The position numbers and the translations under genes are program-made. The notes under the pieces were generated by a model that searched no databases, was not told the DNA's origin, and saw nothing but the letters and a program-made list of their open reading frames with translations. This document shows positions 1-11,966 of a stretch of DNA of 64,000 nt, piece by piece. This DNA is from Paraphysomonas bandaiensis (taxonomy: Eukaryota > Chrysophyceae): contig CBFFRP010000405.1 in NCBI GenBank assembly GCA_965644295.1, forward strand, positions 62,001 through 126,000. Reading direction: 5' to 3'. Positions within the stretch are counted from its first letter, which is position 1. The number at the start of each line of letters is the position of its first letter.

Positions 1-3000
1 GGAGACTGCGAAGGACTATATAATACGGTTTGAAATACTGCTGAAAGAGCTACAGGAGCAGCAGCAGGACATATCGGAGCTCGCAAAAATAACACGGTTA
101 CGAGAAGGTCTGTTGAATGAAGAATATGCTCCTCTGAATGTTGCTTTGTACTTGATGCCTGCTGATGATGTTGATTATGCAACATTATCAAGGAAGATAG
201 AAAGGTATGATGATACCATTCCTGGAAGGATTGCGTTAGAGCGGAAACGCAAGAAGGTGGAGGAGCTGAATTTCATTGAAAAGAGCAAACGGTCTCGAAC
301 AGAACGGGATAAGCGTAAGAAGGGCAACTGTAGATATTGCAGGAAAGAAGGAATTCCTCATAGCCATTCAACTGAACAGTGCAGGAGGAAGCAGAGGAAG
401 AAGGATGGAGAGATATCAGGGCAGCGTCCTGGAAGTGCTGCGTATACGGGATGCAGAAATTGCAAGTCTCTGGAACATCTTGCTGCTGATTGTCCAACGA
501 CGAAGAAAAAGCATTCTAGAAGAGGAGAGAAAGGGAAGAATCATGGTAGGAAGCCGGACAAAAGGCTGCTGACAGTAGAGAATATACGGCGTGGAGAACC
601 AGCAGAATTCTCTGATGAAGATGAAGCAAATATGATCGAGGATGTTATGAAATTGTCATGCAATATACATGAAACGAATATATGTAGTGTAAATGATGAC
701 ATGCATTATACATATATTGACACCTGCTGTTCATCATCAATGTTCTTGATGAATGATGTGACCATGCTTGACACTCATATGAATACATCAAAGGTGATAA
801 ACGGCTCTAAGAAGGGATCAGAGATTCATATCACAAGTGTGGGTTCCCGTGGAGCATGGAGAGACATAGAAATTTCAGATCAGATCAATCGATGCCTGTG
901 CTCCGGACGTAAGCTGAACGAAATGGGCTATCGATTCACGGTGTGGTATGGGATCCAAATTTATGACTGTAATACTGGTGAACTGGTACTGGAGGGACCC
1001 ATGAAGAATGGAATGACTGCAGTTCCAACTCAGCAGTCAGCTGTTGGAGCTTCCAGATGTGTCTACACCGAGTAATTGTGAAGTAAATCTTAGCGATAGG
1101 ACTGGTGAGGACGAGCTGGAGTTGCTGCATCGGAGAGCGGGTCACTTCAACAAACATGCTTTAGTGGAGGCACATAAGAGGATGCTCATCATGGGTACAG
1201 GGTTGAAACGAAAACACCTCACAGCCAAGGTACACAAAAATCAGTGTTTGTGTGATGTGTGTGCCAGGTCTAAGATAACCCGAGTCAGCTTCCGAACGAA
1301 GGACGAGAATTCCGTTAGACCGAATTTTTCAGCAGATATCGCTGTGTACTTAAATTGTCCTGCTAGAGGAGGTGAGAGGTATGTGTTAAAGATAACGCAT
1401 CATGCCAGCAAAATGTTCTGGGCGACGGGCTTAGTCCACAGAACTGGGGAAGCGGTCTTAGAAGTCTTCAAAGAGCTATTTAGAGGAGATGTTAAAAGGT
1501 ACAAGCTCAAGATGGAGCACTATCATGCAGATGGTGCAAGAGAGTTAATCAGTGAAGAGCTGCGTCAGTATCTTAGGACACAGGAGTGCTATCAACATAC
1601 GTGGAGCTCAACAGACTCTCCAGAAATGAATGCCATAGAGGAGAGGAAGTTCAGAACTGCTGGAGAGATGACTCTTGCAATGTTAATCCAATCTGGACTG
1701 CCACCGCAATTTTGGCTGGATGCATACATGGCAGCCAGATATATTTTGATTCGATTGCCAACGAAAACAGATAAAGGGTATATGTCTCCTATAGAGTTTC
1801 TAACGGGCGAGCCTCCAAATTTGAGATATCTTAGGGTATGGGGGTGTCGAACTTATGTTCTTTCACCGAAGGCGGATCGACGAAAGGATTGGGAGGATAA
1901 GGCTCTAGTTGGATATTTAATGGGTTACTCTGATGAGAAGGTAGGATACCATGTATATCTTCCTGAATCAAACAAGGTGGTGACTACAGTCCATATATTG
2001 ACTGATGAGTCAACGCCATCACGATCAGAAAAGTATTTCGCAGAGATTGATGCTCTTCGAGTGCGGGAGGCCGCTAGACCCAAGCTTGCATCCGACTATG
2101 TCAGCTTAGAAGGAACGTATCATATTGATGATGAGGACGGACTTCTGTATAAGACAACAAGAGTTGTAGAACGTAAGGGTGTGATTGTAGCATACCGTTC
2201 ACTTGTTACTGCAGGTCGCGAGCATATAGAGCACCGGGTGCCTATACACGTCGAAGACGTGGTGCGTATGACTGCAGAAACCCCCGGGAATACCGGGTAC
2301 ATAGGAAAGGGGGACGCCCTGAGTACTACGCCAGCCAGGGAGCTGGACCAGGGAAGACCTGGAGGGTTCCAGGAGAGTCCTGACCCAACCTGTCAACAGA
2401 CAGTCGTGAGGTTGCAGACCTTGACAGACCGTGGGTCTGGGGATGCGAGCGGGGCTCCTCCCACACCGCAAGATTTGCGGGCTCAGGATGAGCAAGGTAT
2501 GGGTTCGTATATATCTACTAGACGACCTATTGAACTAGATGGTGATGGTCGTGTACGGCGGAAACGGCTACAGCGTAGGTTGGCGAACGCATCGGTGTTA
2601 GGAGAAATAAATATGGTTGAGGTGCCAGATGCATGCACTGTTAACTTTAAACATGCAGAGTTTCAACATGATGACTTTAAGATACCAGACTCCTATGCTG
2701 AAGCGGAGAGATCTCCACAGTACATGAAGTGGCGAGAAGCTCGGAAGGTGGAGAAGACCTCACTACTGAAGAGACGTGTCTTAAAGATTGTGCGGACTCC
2801 ACGGGGAGTGAAGTTGGTGCGAGCAAAGTATGTTCACACGGTGAAGAGAGACCTTCTGGGGAATGTAGTCAAGTATAAGGCGCGACTGGTTGCATTAGGG
2901 AATCTACAAGAAAAAACGGAGGAGGAGCAGTCCACGTTTGCTCCAGTGGTCAAAGGAATAGCCATTCGACTGGTCCTCGCGATTGCGTTTATGTTCCATA

Positions 3001-3908
3001 TGCATGTACATCAGTTGGATGTATCATCAGCGTTTTGTTATGCCGATCTTGAAGAGGATGTTTATATGGCACCTCCACCTGATGAAGAGTTGCCAGCGGG
3101 GTGGTGTTTTCAATTGATCAAGGCCTTATATGGTTTGCGGTCATCACCGAGGCAGTGGAACAAGCATATTGACAAGTTTATCAAATCGTTACATTTTACT
3201 GCTTGCATTTTAGATACATGCTTGTATATGCGATGGAGTAATGGTCAATTGCACTTATTGCTGATATATGTTGATGATATTATCATTGCATCTGCTGATC
3301 TCACCTACTTAGAAAGTGTTAAACGTAGGTTCTGCGAAACGTTTGAAATGCACGATCTAGGTGTGTGCAAACGGTTTCTGAATATCAGAATCACGAGAGG
3401 CGAGGACTGGTACATGTTAGATCAATCGGAATATGCCAAGAATATTGTAAAGAAATTCGATTCGTTTATGGGGAAGAGCAGTAAGAATAAGGAGACTCCA
3501 CTACCTACCAATGTTCAGGATTTGTTGGCAGAGCAACGTGAGCTGACGGAGGAGCAGAAGCAGTGGGTCGAATCATTTCCGTATAGAGGAATTTTATTGG
3601 AGCGGTGTTGCATTTGGCGATTCACACTAGACCTGATCTGGCTTACGCTGTGGGGTTATTGGCTCGATTTAGTACTTCTCCAACATATGCGACTTGCAGA
3701 TTAGCTATTCATTTGTTGAAATATTTACGTGATGATATCTACAGCAAAGTTGATTCATGTATCTACGGATGATATGGCGGCCGATATTTTTACAAAGGCG
3801 TTGTCCACGAAGATCTTCAGCCGTCATGAGAAAACGATTACCGGGGTTAAGAGGAGTGTGTCTAACAGTGTGGAGGAGCAGCAGAAGAAACGACCCCGAA
3901 GAGGTTAA
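1..3908 (+). pseudogene. Decayed Ty1/copia gag-pol (copia-A), left end outside window
   Basis: Remnant of a copia polyprotein. In order: gag C-terminal part with two zinc knuckles (the second is CRNCKSLEHLAADC, CX2CX4HX4C), a protease-like segment with YIDTCC, integrase with its HH-CC finger and D,D,E region, and reverse transcriptase with YVDD. It is broken in at least three ways. A 4-nt insertion (tcag) near 1037 shifts frame between the gag-protease part (113-1075) and the integrase-RT part (to 3704). The frame changes again near 3590, just after the RT. Around 3730 the RNase H domain is missing: sequence matching KYLR of the intact element at 26424-31904 jumps to the segment matching LIHVST, which continues to a stop near 3906. 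The element is non-autonomous. The sequence upstream of position 1 is outside the window. Confidence 0.93.
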
Positions 3909-4078
3909 AGGTGTGTTTTAGTGGGTGAAAATCCCACATAACTGTATATCTAGTTGACTGCTAGATATATATGTATCTTTAAAAGATTTCACATCTGTTT
4001 TTACCTATGGGACTAGATAGTCATAGCATTATCAGATTATTGTGATCACTGTTGTTTTATCTCACTGCATTCTACATT

Positions 4079-4384
4079 GAGTGGGAGTATTAGAATATGG
4101 ATCTTATTCTAGTATATTCAGTATGTCACTTCAAGACAATGTACGAGAATACAGTGAAATATAGTGATGTACAAATGCTGTGATGATATTGAGAAACTGA
4201 AATAGTTTGATCGTTCAAGATATGTTCAGTAACGAGAGGTTCGCATATATGTAGGATATTATGCAGGGATTATAATGAGTTAGTGTTGGTTATCACAACT
4301 TCGTGTAAACGATATTAATAAATCTATCTAGTCTTACGACAAATTCTCTCTGTGATCTAGTGTAAAATGAGCGTTTCTCAATAT
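4079..4384 (+). repeat. copia-A polypurine tract and 3' LTR
   Basis: A purine tract GAGTGGGAG (4079-4087) is followed at 4088 by TATTAGAATATGG. This corresponds to the GAGGAGGAG / TGTTGGAATACG junction of the intact element at 26424-31904. The LTR appears to end near 4384 (TCTCAATA), matching the AGTCAACA end of the other LTR, so it is about 297 bp. The start has decayed from TG to TA. No target duplication can be checked because the left end is not in the window. Confidence 0.65.
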
Positions 4385-5171
4385 ACCACTTAAACTTGTG
4401 AGTCCATCCTTTTGTTAAGGGATCACTATTTGCATTAATTTTTTACGATTATGACATACAAAAGTCTTATTTTTGATACTTTATTTTAGAATCATTTCTT
4501 CAGTATGGTATGTTGTGATGGTGTGATACCGAAGGTGGCCGAGGAATGGAAAGAGTGGCTGAAGATTTCTCCCAAGAGTAATTGTGCCACCGATTTCGGT
4601 AACGAAATTGGTGGAATATTTATACCACTAAGAGATGTCCTATTCAGTTGGACTGGAGTGTCCGATTTTGAAGTGGATTATTAAAAAAGTCTGATTATTA
4701 TTACATGAGAACGGTTTGGTACAGAGGGTTAGGGTTAGTGGAATGCAGACATAGAGGAGTACGCGAAGGGCTATATATGGATCCCATGCAGACGGAATTA
4801 TAGGAGGGTCATGGCAACGGCTTGTATTCTACACAACGAAAACCAATCTTCCAGCGCAAGGAAGATACCTCCACAAGTTGTCGTCCGGAACTGTGACGGT
4901 TCTACACCCACAGACAATATTTCGAGGTAAAGTTATATTCAGGAACCCACTAATAAGGAGTGGGTAGACGCAGATGCAGTTGATTCTGCTTCTATTATTA
5001 CAAAAATGGACATATATAGTAATGCAGTAGTACGATTTATACTAGTAAATATAAATAAATAAATTTATACTCTAGTATAAAACGTGGGAAAAATTCTCAT
5101 GTTTGCATATATATAATGAGAATGTAGCGGTTAATGTAGCGGTCACAGTTATATATATAATACATGCATAC
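4385..5171. other. Intergenic, no gene supported
   Basis: AT-rich sequence with short open stretches only. A peptide containing ACILHN occurs near 4811-4840 on the + strand, reminiscent of the ALHN signature of Harbinger-type transposases, but nothing flanking it supports that. Confidence 0.4.
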
Positions 5172-5186
5172 TATAGTACTACACAT

Positions 5187-5331
5187 TTGGGATGGTTGCA
5201 CCAAGGTGCTTGCAGCAATGCACAAGCAGTCCCGAGAAAACTCAGTATTTAGCAACTTTGATACCACTAGTCTAAAGTCGTAGATAGCTAAAAACAAAGT
5301 AGTTCTCTCATGTAATAATCAGATCTTTATA
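5187..5331 (+). mobile_element. 5'-truncated retroposon copy C1 (145 bp)
   Basis: The insert begins TTGGGATGGTTGCACC and ends AATAATCAGATCTTTA. It is flanked by a 15-bp direct repeat, TATAGTACTACACAT, at 5172-5186 and 5332-5346. The insert is nearly the same as the 3' part of copy C2 (11180-11541), including the core GCACCAAGGTGCTTGC and the tail. A shared 3' end, a truncated 5' end and a long target duplication are the hallmarks of target-primed reverse transcription. No coding capacity remains. The 3' end is not poly(A). Confidence 0.8.
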
Positions 5332-5346
5332 TATAGTACTACACAT

Positions 5347-5819
5347 ATATTACAAAGTGCTATCTATACTTGCAAGCGATAATAAACTGAACTTCTGGTA
5401 CGTTTACATTGTGACATGGTACATATACATATATATGGTGCTACAAAAACTACAAACGTATTCAAAATTTATTTCATATATGCGACAACAACTGAAGAGT
5501 AAGTTTTGTTCTTTGAATATGCCTGAATATGCCTATTCTCTTCCCGGAGTCTTTTAATTTCATACTCCATCTCATCTCGGTCTCGTGAAATCTCTGCTTG
5601 TTGAAGCAGCATGATGTCTGCATACAAGGCCATTTTTATTTACTACTGCCACATGTCTGTGCCGCTTCTTCTTCCAATAATGTCACCGGGACATCGAGTT
5701 GTTGCTTGCATGAACCGATTCGCAATCTCGGTCGCAACTATAGTCACTGTCAGTTCCTGCAGTACGCATTACTCTTTCATTTAGCTTTGGAATAGCATTT
5801 GTTTGCATAAAATGCTTAC
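5347..5819. other. Intergenic, no gene supported
   Basis: AT-rich, with a few short ORFs of no recognisable content. Confidence 0.4.
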
Positions 5820-6490
5820 TTCATTAAACTAGTGTTATTAAAACTAGTATCCTACTATTTATCGCTACAGAGGCTGCTTGTGCGTTGCCGCAAGTACCAA
5901 TAGGCGACGACCTCCGTTTTTAATAGTAGATGGAAAGGGTTTGAGTAGGTCCTCAGGGTGTAGTGTTTTACCTAGTAGGTTATGCTTGGTCCGGCGAGTG
6001 GCACTTGGGGTATGGGTCTGTGCATCTAACTTAAGGGTCGGGGTTCAAGGTCGAGGTTTGAAGGATGGATGTGAGCATATTCCTAGGGTTAGCTGCGAAG
6101 TTTGTGAGTGTGATGCCATTTGTGGAGCTGAGTGTGGGGACGATGGTTGAAGGCGAAGGTGTAATTGACGAAGGCGCCGGCGTTTGTGTTATTAGGAAGT
6201 GACGCCAATGGATGTTGTGTTGGTGAATCTGGAGAGGAGTGGGGAGCTGGGCTTGGGTCTGCTTGTAGCCCCGAGTAATCGTAGTATAGGTGGGGCGGAC
6301 GCGTGTGCTTACGGACCGTGAGTGCAATCGCGTGACCGTGGTAAGCCTGAGTCGAGGAGTTTGCGGAGCTGTGGCAGTGTAGCGTTGACAGCGATCGCTA
6401 AGCATCCGTTTATCTGCAGCAAAGAGAGGTTGCAGGGTGATTACGTTCGCAGATTTAAATGTACGCAATTCTCGCACTTGAGGTGAGCCC
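5820..6490 (-). repeat. Retroposon-family copy with Pro/Thr-rich ORF remnant
   Basis: At the left end (about 5848-5915) is the family core in reverse (CTGCTTGTGCGTTGCCGCAAG), i.e. the 3' part of a minus-strand copy. Upstream on the minus strand is a 153-codon open frame (6031-6492), rich in Thr, Pro and Ser, with no recognised domain. Its layout (low-complexity ORF, then core, then tail) is like copy C5 at 47514-49189. No flanking duplication was found, so the ends are approximate. Confidence 0.45.
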
Positions 6491-6850
6491 ATTCTCGGAT
6501 GCCTGATTATCAGTCAGAGCCCAATAATGTCTCTCTCTCTACACAAGAGTGACACTAATTTGTGTCCCTCTTATGGTACCGCACAAGCATTAAGCTAATG
6601 TGTGGGCAGAACTCACTATATATATACGGCTCGCGCTAGTTTCCCGGAGAAATATCTCCCATACTTATTCTCCAGAACACCACAAAAAGTTGCGCATCCG
6701 ACTTTGTTGAGGGGATGTCAGGTATATCAACATTCTCATTGAGTGATAGAGCAAAAGTGGTTACACGTCTTGGTGCTTGCAGTGACGCACAAGCAGCTTT
6801 CGTAGTTTTAAATAATAGGACATCAGATTTAAGCACAAGTTATTTAAATT
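6480..6850. repeat. Two abutting retroposon-family fragments
   Basis: From about 6480 to 6711 lies the 5' module of the long form on the minus strand, with the hairpin CCGGAGAAATATCTCC and ending TTGTTGAGGGG. From 6712 to about 6850 lies a plus-strand 3' fragment (GATGTCAGGTATATCAAC... core near 6770-6800 ...TTAAATAATAGGACATC). The same parts occur together in copies at 32094-32554, 36985-37455 and 43802-44190. The opposite orientation here suggests two insertions side by side. Confidence 0.55.
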
Positions 6851-8256
6851 GTTTTTGCCCTTTAAACGCCTACTATTGCTAATATTAAGATATTCACTTC
6901 GAAATCAGACATTACGTTACTTATTCTATATTGTGAACAACTATTTGCGTGGTCTTACCTTCTACTTTGAAGAAGCATCAATTCGTATTGAAGAGCAGTT
7001 GCCTCTTTACAAATCTGTTACAGCGACAACAATACACCTTTAAAAATCGACATCGTCTCAAAGAATGTACATAAATAGGTGGATATTCCTACAAAATGGA
7101 AGTTTGGACATCTTCTACATCCAGCCATTAGTTCTATATAACTTTCCAATCATAAGCACAGTGGTCCGTATGACACAATGCAAAGGTAGGGAAGTAAAAT
7201 TTTGTGAAGGGAATAATGGAAACATAAACTTTGAACTGGTTGCAGCTACTCTTAAATCGTAGTAAATATCGACATTATCTTCAAACGCACATTTGAGTCA
7301 ATCATTCAAAGAAATAGCAGATATTCGCACACACAGAAAGGCGAAAGGATTATCGTAATGTTCCTGTGGCAACAATACTACACACAGACAGGGGCAGGAC
7401 AACCGGGCGCTTTTGGCACTTAGGCATCCCTGTTGCGCCGTTCGAAATGTAGTGCTCCAAGATAAGATGAACAACTACATATTATCACCATCTTAATATA
7501 TATTTAAAGATAATATATTACTTAGGAATGTATATGCTACTTTTGATCCGTTTACATTTGACCCGCTGAATCAAAATATAGAGACGATTTTGTCAACTAA
7601 TCAAACTATTTGTTTTGAAAATTTGATCCGTTTTTGGAAGTCCTCCGTTAACAAATCTATAGTGTCACAATGGCTAAACTGCATCAGCACGTTCTCGCAT
7701 CATGCAGAATGTGTCTTTAGGCAAAAATACATCTTTTTAACGACGAAGATGTTTAAGGTTTATTGGTTGTGTAGTGTAAAATCAATGGTAATACCAAAGA
7801 AAAATAAACTGAAAAAAACGGCATCAGCAAACGGAGTGAGACGTACGAATCCCATACAACGCTTTTGATGTGTACATATATATACATACCATATGGTATA
7901 ACAAACGGACTACAGCTCACAAGTGTTGCTATACCCTCATTCATTTGCTGGTCCTTCGGTTTCAGTTTCTAAGCCAATCATATCGTAGACGAAAGCTGCC
8001 CATGCCAGCCGCAATGCTCATTGCCAGACTGACACATAGTTTACAGCATGGACATGGACTCTGCAGCCTCAGGATTCTACAAGTAGTTCGATATCTCTAA
8101 TTTATACTTGTGTCGTGTGGGACCTTATTGTCATATCGCATATAGTGGCGATGGCTCTGAGCACTTACAACTACATTTCCAACTTAGCGGAGAGATGCAA
8201 TAAAGTGAATAATGCCTTAATTGTAATTAAATTTCCTGTCGCATTACACAGCGAAT
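6851..8256. other. Intergenic, no gene supported
   Basis: About 1.4 kb upstream of the CCCH/MYND gene. Open frames exist (for example 7590-7868, 92 codons) but lack domain signatures and plausible splice partners. Confidence 0.4.
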
Positions 8257-10275
8257 ATGTCGCGACGCCTGTGCTATGCGTACAAAAGAGGAGAGTGTAG
8301 CCAAGGGAGCTCTTGTCGTTTCTCTCATCGCTCAGGTATATCAGACAATTAGGAAAAGTAGTATTAATTATTTTTTACAGGTCAAAAGGAAACTGTTACT
8401 GTTACTTCGAGTAATGACAGTAAAGGACAAATAGAGGAAGCCCCAAAGCGCTCCACGAATGTCTCACTTGGTCGCCGCAGGAAGTGCTATAATTTTCTGT
8501 ATACAGGGGAATGTGCCCGGGGCGATTCTTGCAAATATGCGCACGATCTCGTCATGGTGTCGGATACTCCACCAAAGCCTCGAGCATACATGTTATTGAT
8601 TACAGGATGTGGAATTTTGAGCCCCGAGAATTCCTCTTTTGAAAGCTTATTGATGAGCGGAGGCACAGGTGGCGAGCGTTCTAAAATATGGGATGATATT
8701 TCCTTCACGAAACATAACTTTAAATGGGGCATAGATGAGGTGGCTATACAAAAAATTATCACCGATCTTCGATGTGGTATCTATATGGGCGCCATTATAT
8801 GTGACTTGAGTTGCATGTCTACTCAAGAGCATGTGCGAATATTTCAAGACAAGTTAGAGCCAACTCTTAGGGCGTATGTTCACATGGGTGGATATGTTGC
8901 ATTCCCTACCTTCGAATTGGGAATGATAGTTGAGAATGTCAACCAGATGTTTGGCAGTGATTGGAGGTCTGGAGGTTTCTACAGTGCGCCCTGCCACCCC
9001 TGTGCAGAAAACATGGAAACATTTTCCTCTATATTCCCAGGGCATGAAAAAATGGAATATTGTCCGAAAGCGAATTATATTCGTAATGTACCTTTTGTAG
9101 AGCGCTGCATGGTCGTAAACGTTACGGACTGCTCATCTTCAATTTGCGATCCCGATGAAGCGAACGATGATGTCGTGGTGGCAGTGCATCGAAAGGGGCC
9201 TAACGGAGGTATGATTGCAGTATTTGGTGACGTCAATTTTGAGCCCGAAACTTGCCGTCTTGTGCATGATTTTGTGATGGGCCGCGCAGCCCTCGGTCCA
9301 GCTCCTGCTGCATTCGATTCGGACTTTGAGGAGCAACTCATGAACAGTCAGCGTCGAGGAATTTGTGGTTGGTGTATTAGACCGAATGCCACTGTCGGAT
9401 GCAAGTGCTGTCGTAGGGCCACGTACTGCGATGGGAGATGCCGTGACTTAGCTTCACCGGTAAGTACTGATTCCGAGGAGTGCGTTTTCGTTGTTCATAT
9501 ATGCCATTGCTATGTATAACACGTATGAGATAGTAGCTGTATGGTTGGTTAGAATACTCCAGTTATCGTTTTTCTCTGGATGCCTATTATACGAACTGGG
9601 TATTGTTATGTTATATATATGTTTCAGATGATTTTGCAATCCAATTCGCGTGATATTCCCTGTGCAGTTGTTCGATTTTCTTATGTTGTGTTTTGCTGTT
9701 GAATGGCACAGGTTCACAGACTAATTTGCGGCCGACGCATCGATATGATAGAAAGGGAATGGAGGATTATGCCATATTCTCACAGGCAGGGCCTGCAGCT
9801 GTACCCGGGATACCTCGATGCCGATGTAGCGTCATTGCTGGAGCGGTGTAGGCGACGGGCGGAGCATGCGTTCGATGCAATTACAGCCAATGATGTGGAT
9901 ACACTAAATGTTTGTCTAGAAATGATTGATGCCAATACCACTGCAGAAGAAGCAGGACTAGCTGATGTGGGCGGTCTACCGGTAGGAACCACTTTACTAG
10001 CTTATGCCGCACAGCAGGACAATAAAGTACATTTAATGAGTACTCTTCTGCACCGCGGCGCCAATCCAAATTTAGTTGATGCGCGGGGTCAGTCTGTATT
10101 CGAAAGCCTCAGAGACGTGTGGCGCCTTCAAGTTAGATTGAGTGGTATTCAGGCCGCTGTACAACTACTTAAGTCGTTCGGATACCGCTTGAGGCGAGGG
10201 GAAAAATGGGAAGACTTTTCATCCGTTGCGTATCCACAATCTTCTGGTTATATACCTTCATATGCATCTCATTAA
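8257..10275 (+). CDS. CCCH-CCCH / MYND / ankyrin multidomain protein, 3 exons
   Basis: Exons 8257-8335, 8381-9459 and 9712-10275 join in frame to 573 residues. Introns are 45 nt and 252 nt; the second is unusually long for this window. The first exon encodes one CCCH zinc finger (CYAYKRGECSQGSSCRFSH, CX7CX5CX3H). A second lies at about residues 58-77 (CX8CX5CX3H). A roughly 250-residue middle region resembles no family I can name; its GGYVAFPT and AVFGDVNF stretches could suggest an amidotransferase-like fold, which is speculation. A MYND finger follows (CGWC...CKCC...YCDGRC...HRLIC). Its last His and Cys lie in exon 3, which strongly supports the splice. The C-terminus has one ankyrin-like unit (TLLAYAAQQDN...LLHRGANPNLVDARG). 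CCCH fingers usually bind RNA and MYND fingers bind proteins, so an RNA-linked adaptor role is inferred. The start codon is the only ATG that places the first finger intact. Confidence 0.85.
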
Positions 10276-10929
10276 ATGGATGATGCGATTGATACATCTG
10301 TTTCCCGTCAGAGTTGCATCGAGATTTCTATTCCTACCTGGTTCGTTTGGCAGTTTACTTTTAAATATGCAATCATTGTAGTATAAATGAATAGAATTTT
10401 GTAAACAGTAGTATTGGATGCTTTGTTTGGGTATGCTATATTCTTGTGGTACACGTTCATGGTGGTGTTATGTGATTGCATACAGTAAGCGATTATACCT
10501 AGGCAATGATGTAATCTTGGTAAAAAACGTGACTTTTTACACGTAACAAAAGCACGATAAAAATGCAATATAATATGTTTCTGAATCCAGGATGATTTCA
10601 GGATGTTGTTCGTATATTAGAGATATCATAATTTTTGCGGCCAAAACTATTTTGTCATTCGCACCAAAGAACCTGGCGTCCCAAATACTCGATATAATGA
10701 TTTTTTCGTTGGTTTGGAGAAAAAAAAGATAATCGAAGTAGAGGCACCCTAACGTAGACTTGCACATTTTACATTCATTGGGTTACACCAAAAGTATTAT
10801 GTTTGGCTGACGAATAAGTGAAGCCTCCCATTTCCCATTTCACCCTCCACTTTTCTTTAATGATGATCAGCCTATTAATGCAAAAAATTACTTGTAAACA
10901 AGAAATACGGCCTAGCTCATAATTTTGAA
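10276..10929. other. Intergenic, no gene supported
   Basis: AT-rich downstream flank. A 76-codon minus-strand frame at 10537-10767 has no recognised motif. Confidence 0.4.
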
Positions 10930-11165
10930 TTGTTGTGAATGTCTGATTATAAGCCATAGGTGTGTAAGAGTCAGAACTAATGTAGCAAATCAATTTATAT
11001 AACTAGTGCTTAACTCTGATATCCTACTATTTGGCGCTGCGAAAGCTGCATGTGCGCCACCGCCAGCACCAAGGTGCGACCACTTTTACTCAGTGAGCAA
11101 ACTCAGTGAGCAGGTTACTATGCACCCTACAATTGTGAATAGTGAAGTCACATACAATCAATGCC
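10930..11165 (-). repeat. Retroposon-family copy, host of C2
   Basis: Reads TGTCTGATTATAAGCCATAGG, then GCTTAACTCTGATATCCTAC, then the core in reverse (CCAGCACCAAGGTGCGACCAC) and CAGTGAGCAGG. The same order occurs at 36985, 43802 and 47346. The 3' tail is on the left, so the copy is on the minus strand. Copy C2 is inserted just to its right. Confidence 0.6.
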
Positions 11166-11179
11166 TATATTCCATATCA

Positions 11180-11541
11180 ACGCGAACTCGCTCACAACGC
11201 AGGCCTGCAAATCCGGCCCGGATACAAACGACTCTCACCTTCAAACGAAACCCAGACACGACTGGAGCTCCCGGATCCTCTGTCACCGACCCACACCCAC
11301 GAATCAAAACCCCACCCTCCACATCCCGGACCACAAGTGGCTCCGGACCGGAGGAGACACTACCCAAAGGAAGACCACCGGATTAAGCCCAACACAAGGG
11401 ATGGTTGCACCAAGGTGCTTGCAGCAATGCACAAGCAGTCCCGAGAAAACTCAGTATTTAGCAACTTTGATGCATGAAATCGCCTAAAGTCGTAGATAGC
11501 TAAAAACAAAGTAGTTCTCTCATGTAATAATCAGATCTTTA
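11180..11541 (+). mobile_element. Retroposon copy C2 (362 bp) with 14-bp target duplication
   Basis: Flanked by TATATTCCATATCA at 11166-11179 and 11542-11555. The insert starts ACGCGAACTCGCTCAC and ends AATAATCAGATCTTTA, the same 3' end as C1. Its 5' part is pyrimidine-rich and in one frame encodes a Thr/Pro-rich peptide ending LPKGRPPD. That motif recurs in C5 (MPKGRPPD) and C6 (LPKGRPPD), so these copies derive from one longer parent. No complete protein is encoded. Confidence 0.82.
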
Positions 11542-11555
11542 TATATTCCATATCA

Positions 11556-11966
11556 TAATTACGATAGATGATAGTTTCTGTTGAACCGAATATTGAAGTT
11601 GAATGTCAATACTTGTCCGGTGCTAACTTGAGCGTTCATTTGAACCCGATTCAGGTAAAAAGAATACTGTTTTGAGACAAAATGAGGATAATACTGTACT
11701 GCAATGACTTTGTAAACTAGCTTGTCATCAATAATATTATGTAATATATATCGTATAGTTTTTGTTTGATTCCTTTTAAACAGCAGTAACCACGACAAGA
11801 GCCGGTTGATACATTTCATAGCACTGAATACTCCCACACTATTACTTTTCAACGTAAAAGTTATCATGATTTAATGACAATAGCAACAACTACATAATAA
11901 TATGATAACAGAAAAAATCCTTCGTTGAAAAGTTAAATACTTTAACCTAGAAATCACTATTTCTCG
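11556..11966. other. Intergenic, no gene supported
   Basis: AT-rich 3' flank of the membrane-protein gene on the minus strand. Confidence 0.4.

Noticed and set aside
4800-4920. Possible Harbinger-type transposase fragment (MATACILHNE)
   Set aside because: Only one short motif; no DDE residues or terminal repeats nearby.
7590-7868. 92-codon ORF resembling a helix-turn-helix transposase N-terminus
   Set aside because: No convincing motif and no catalytic part; composition fits chance.
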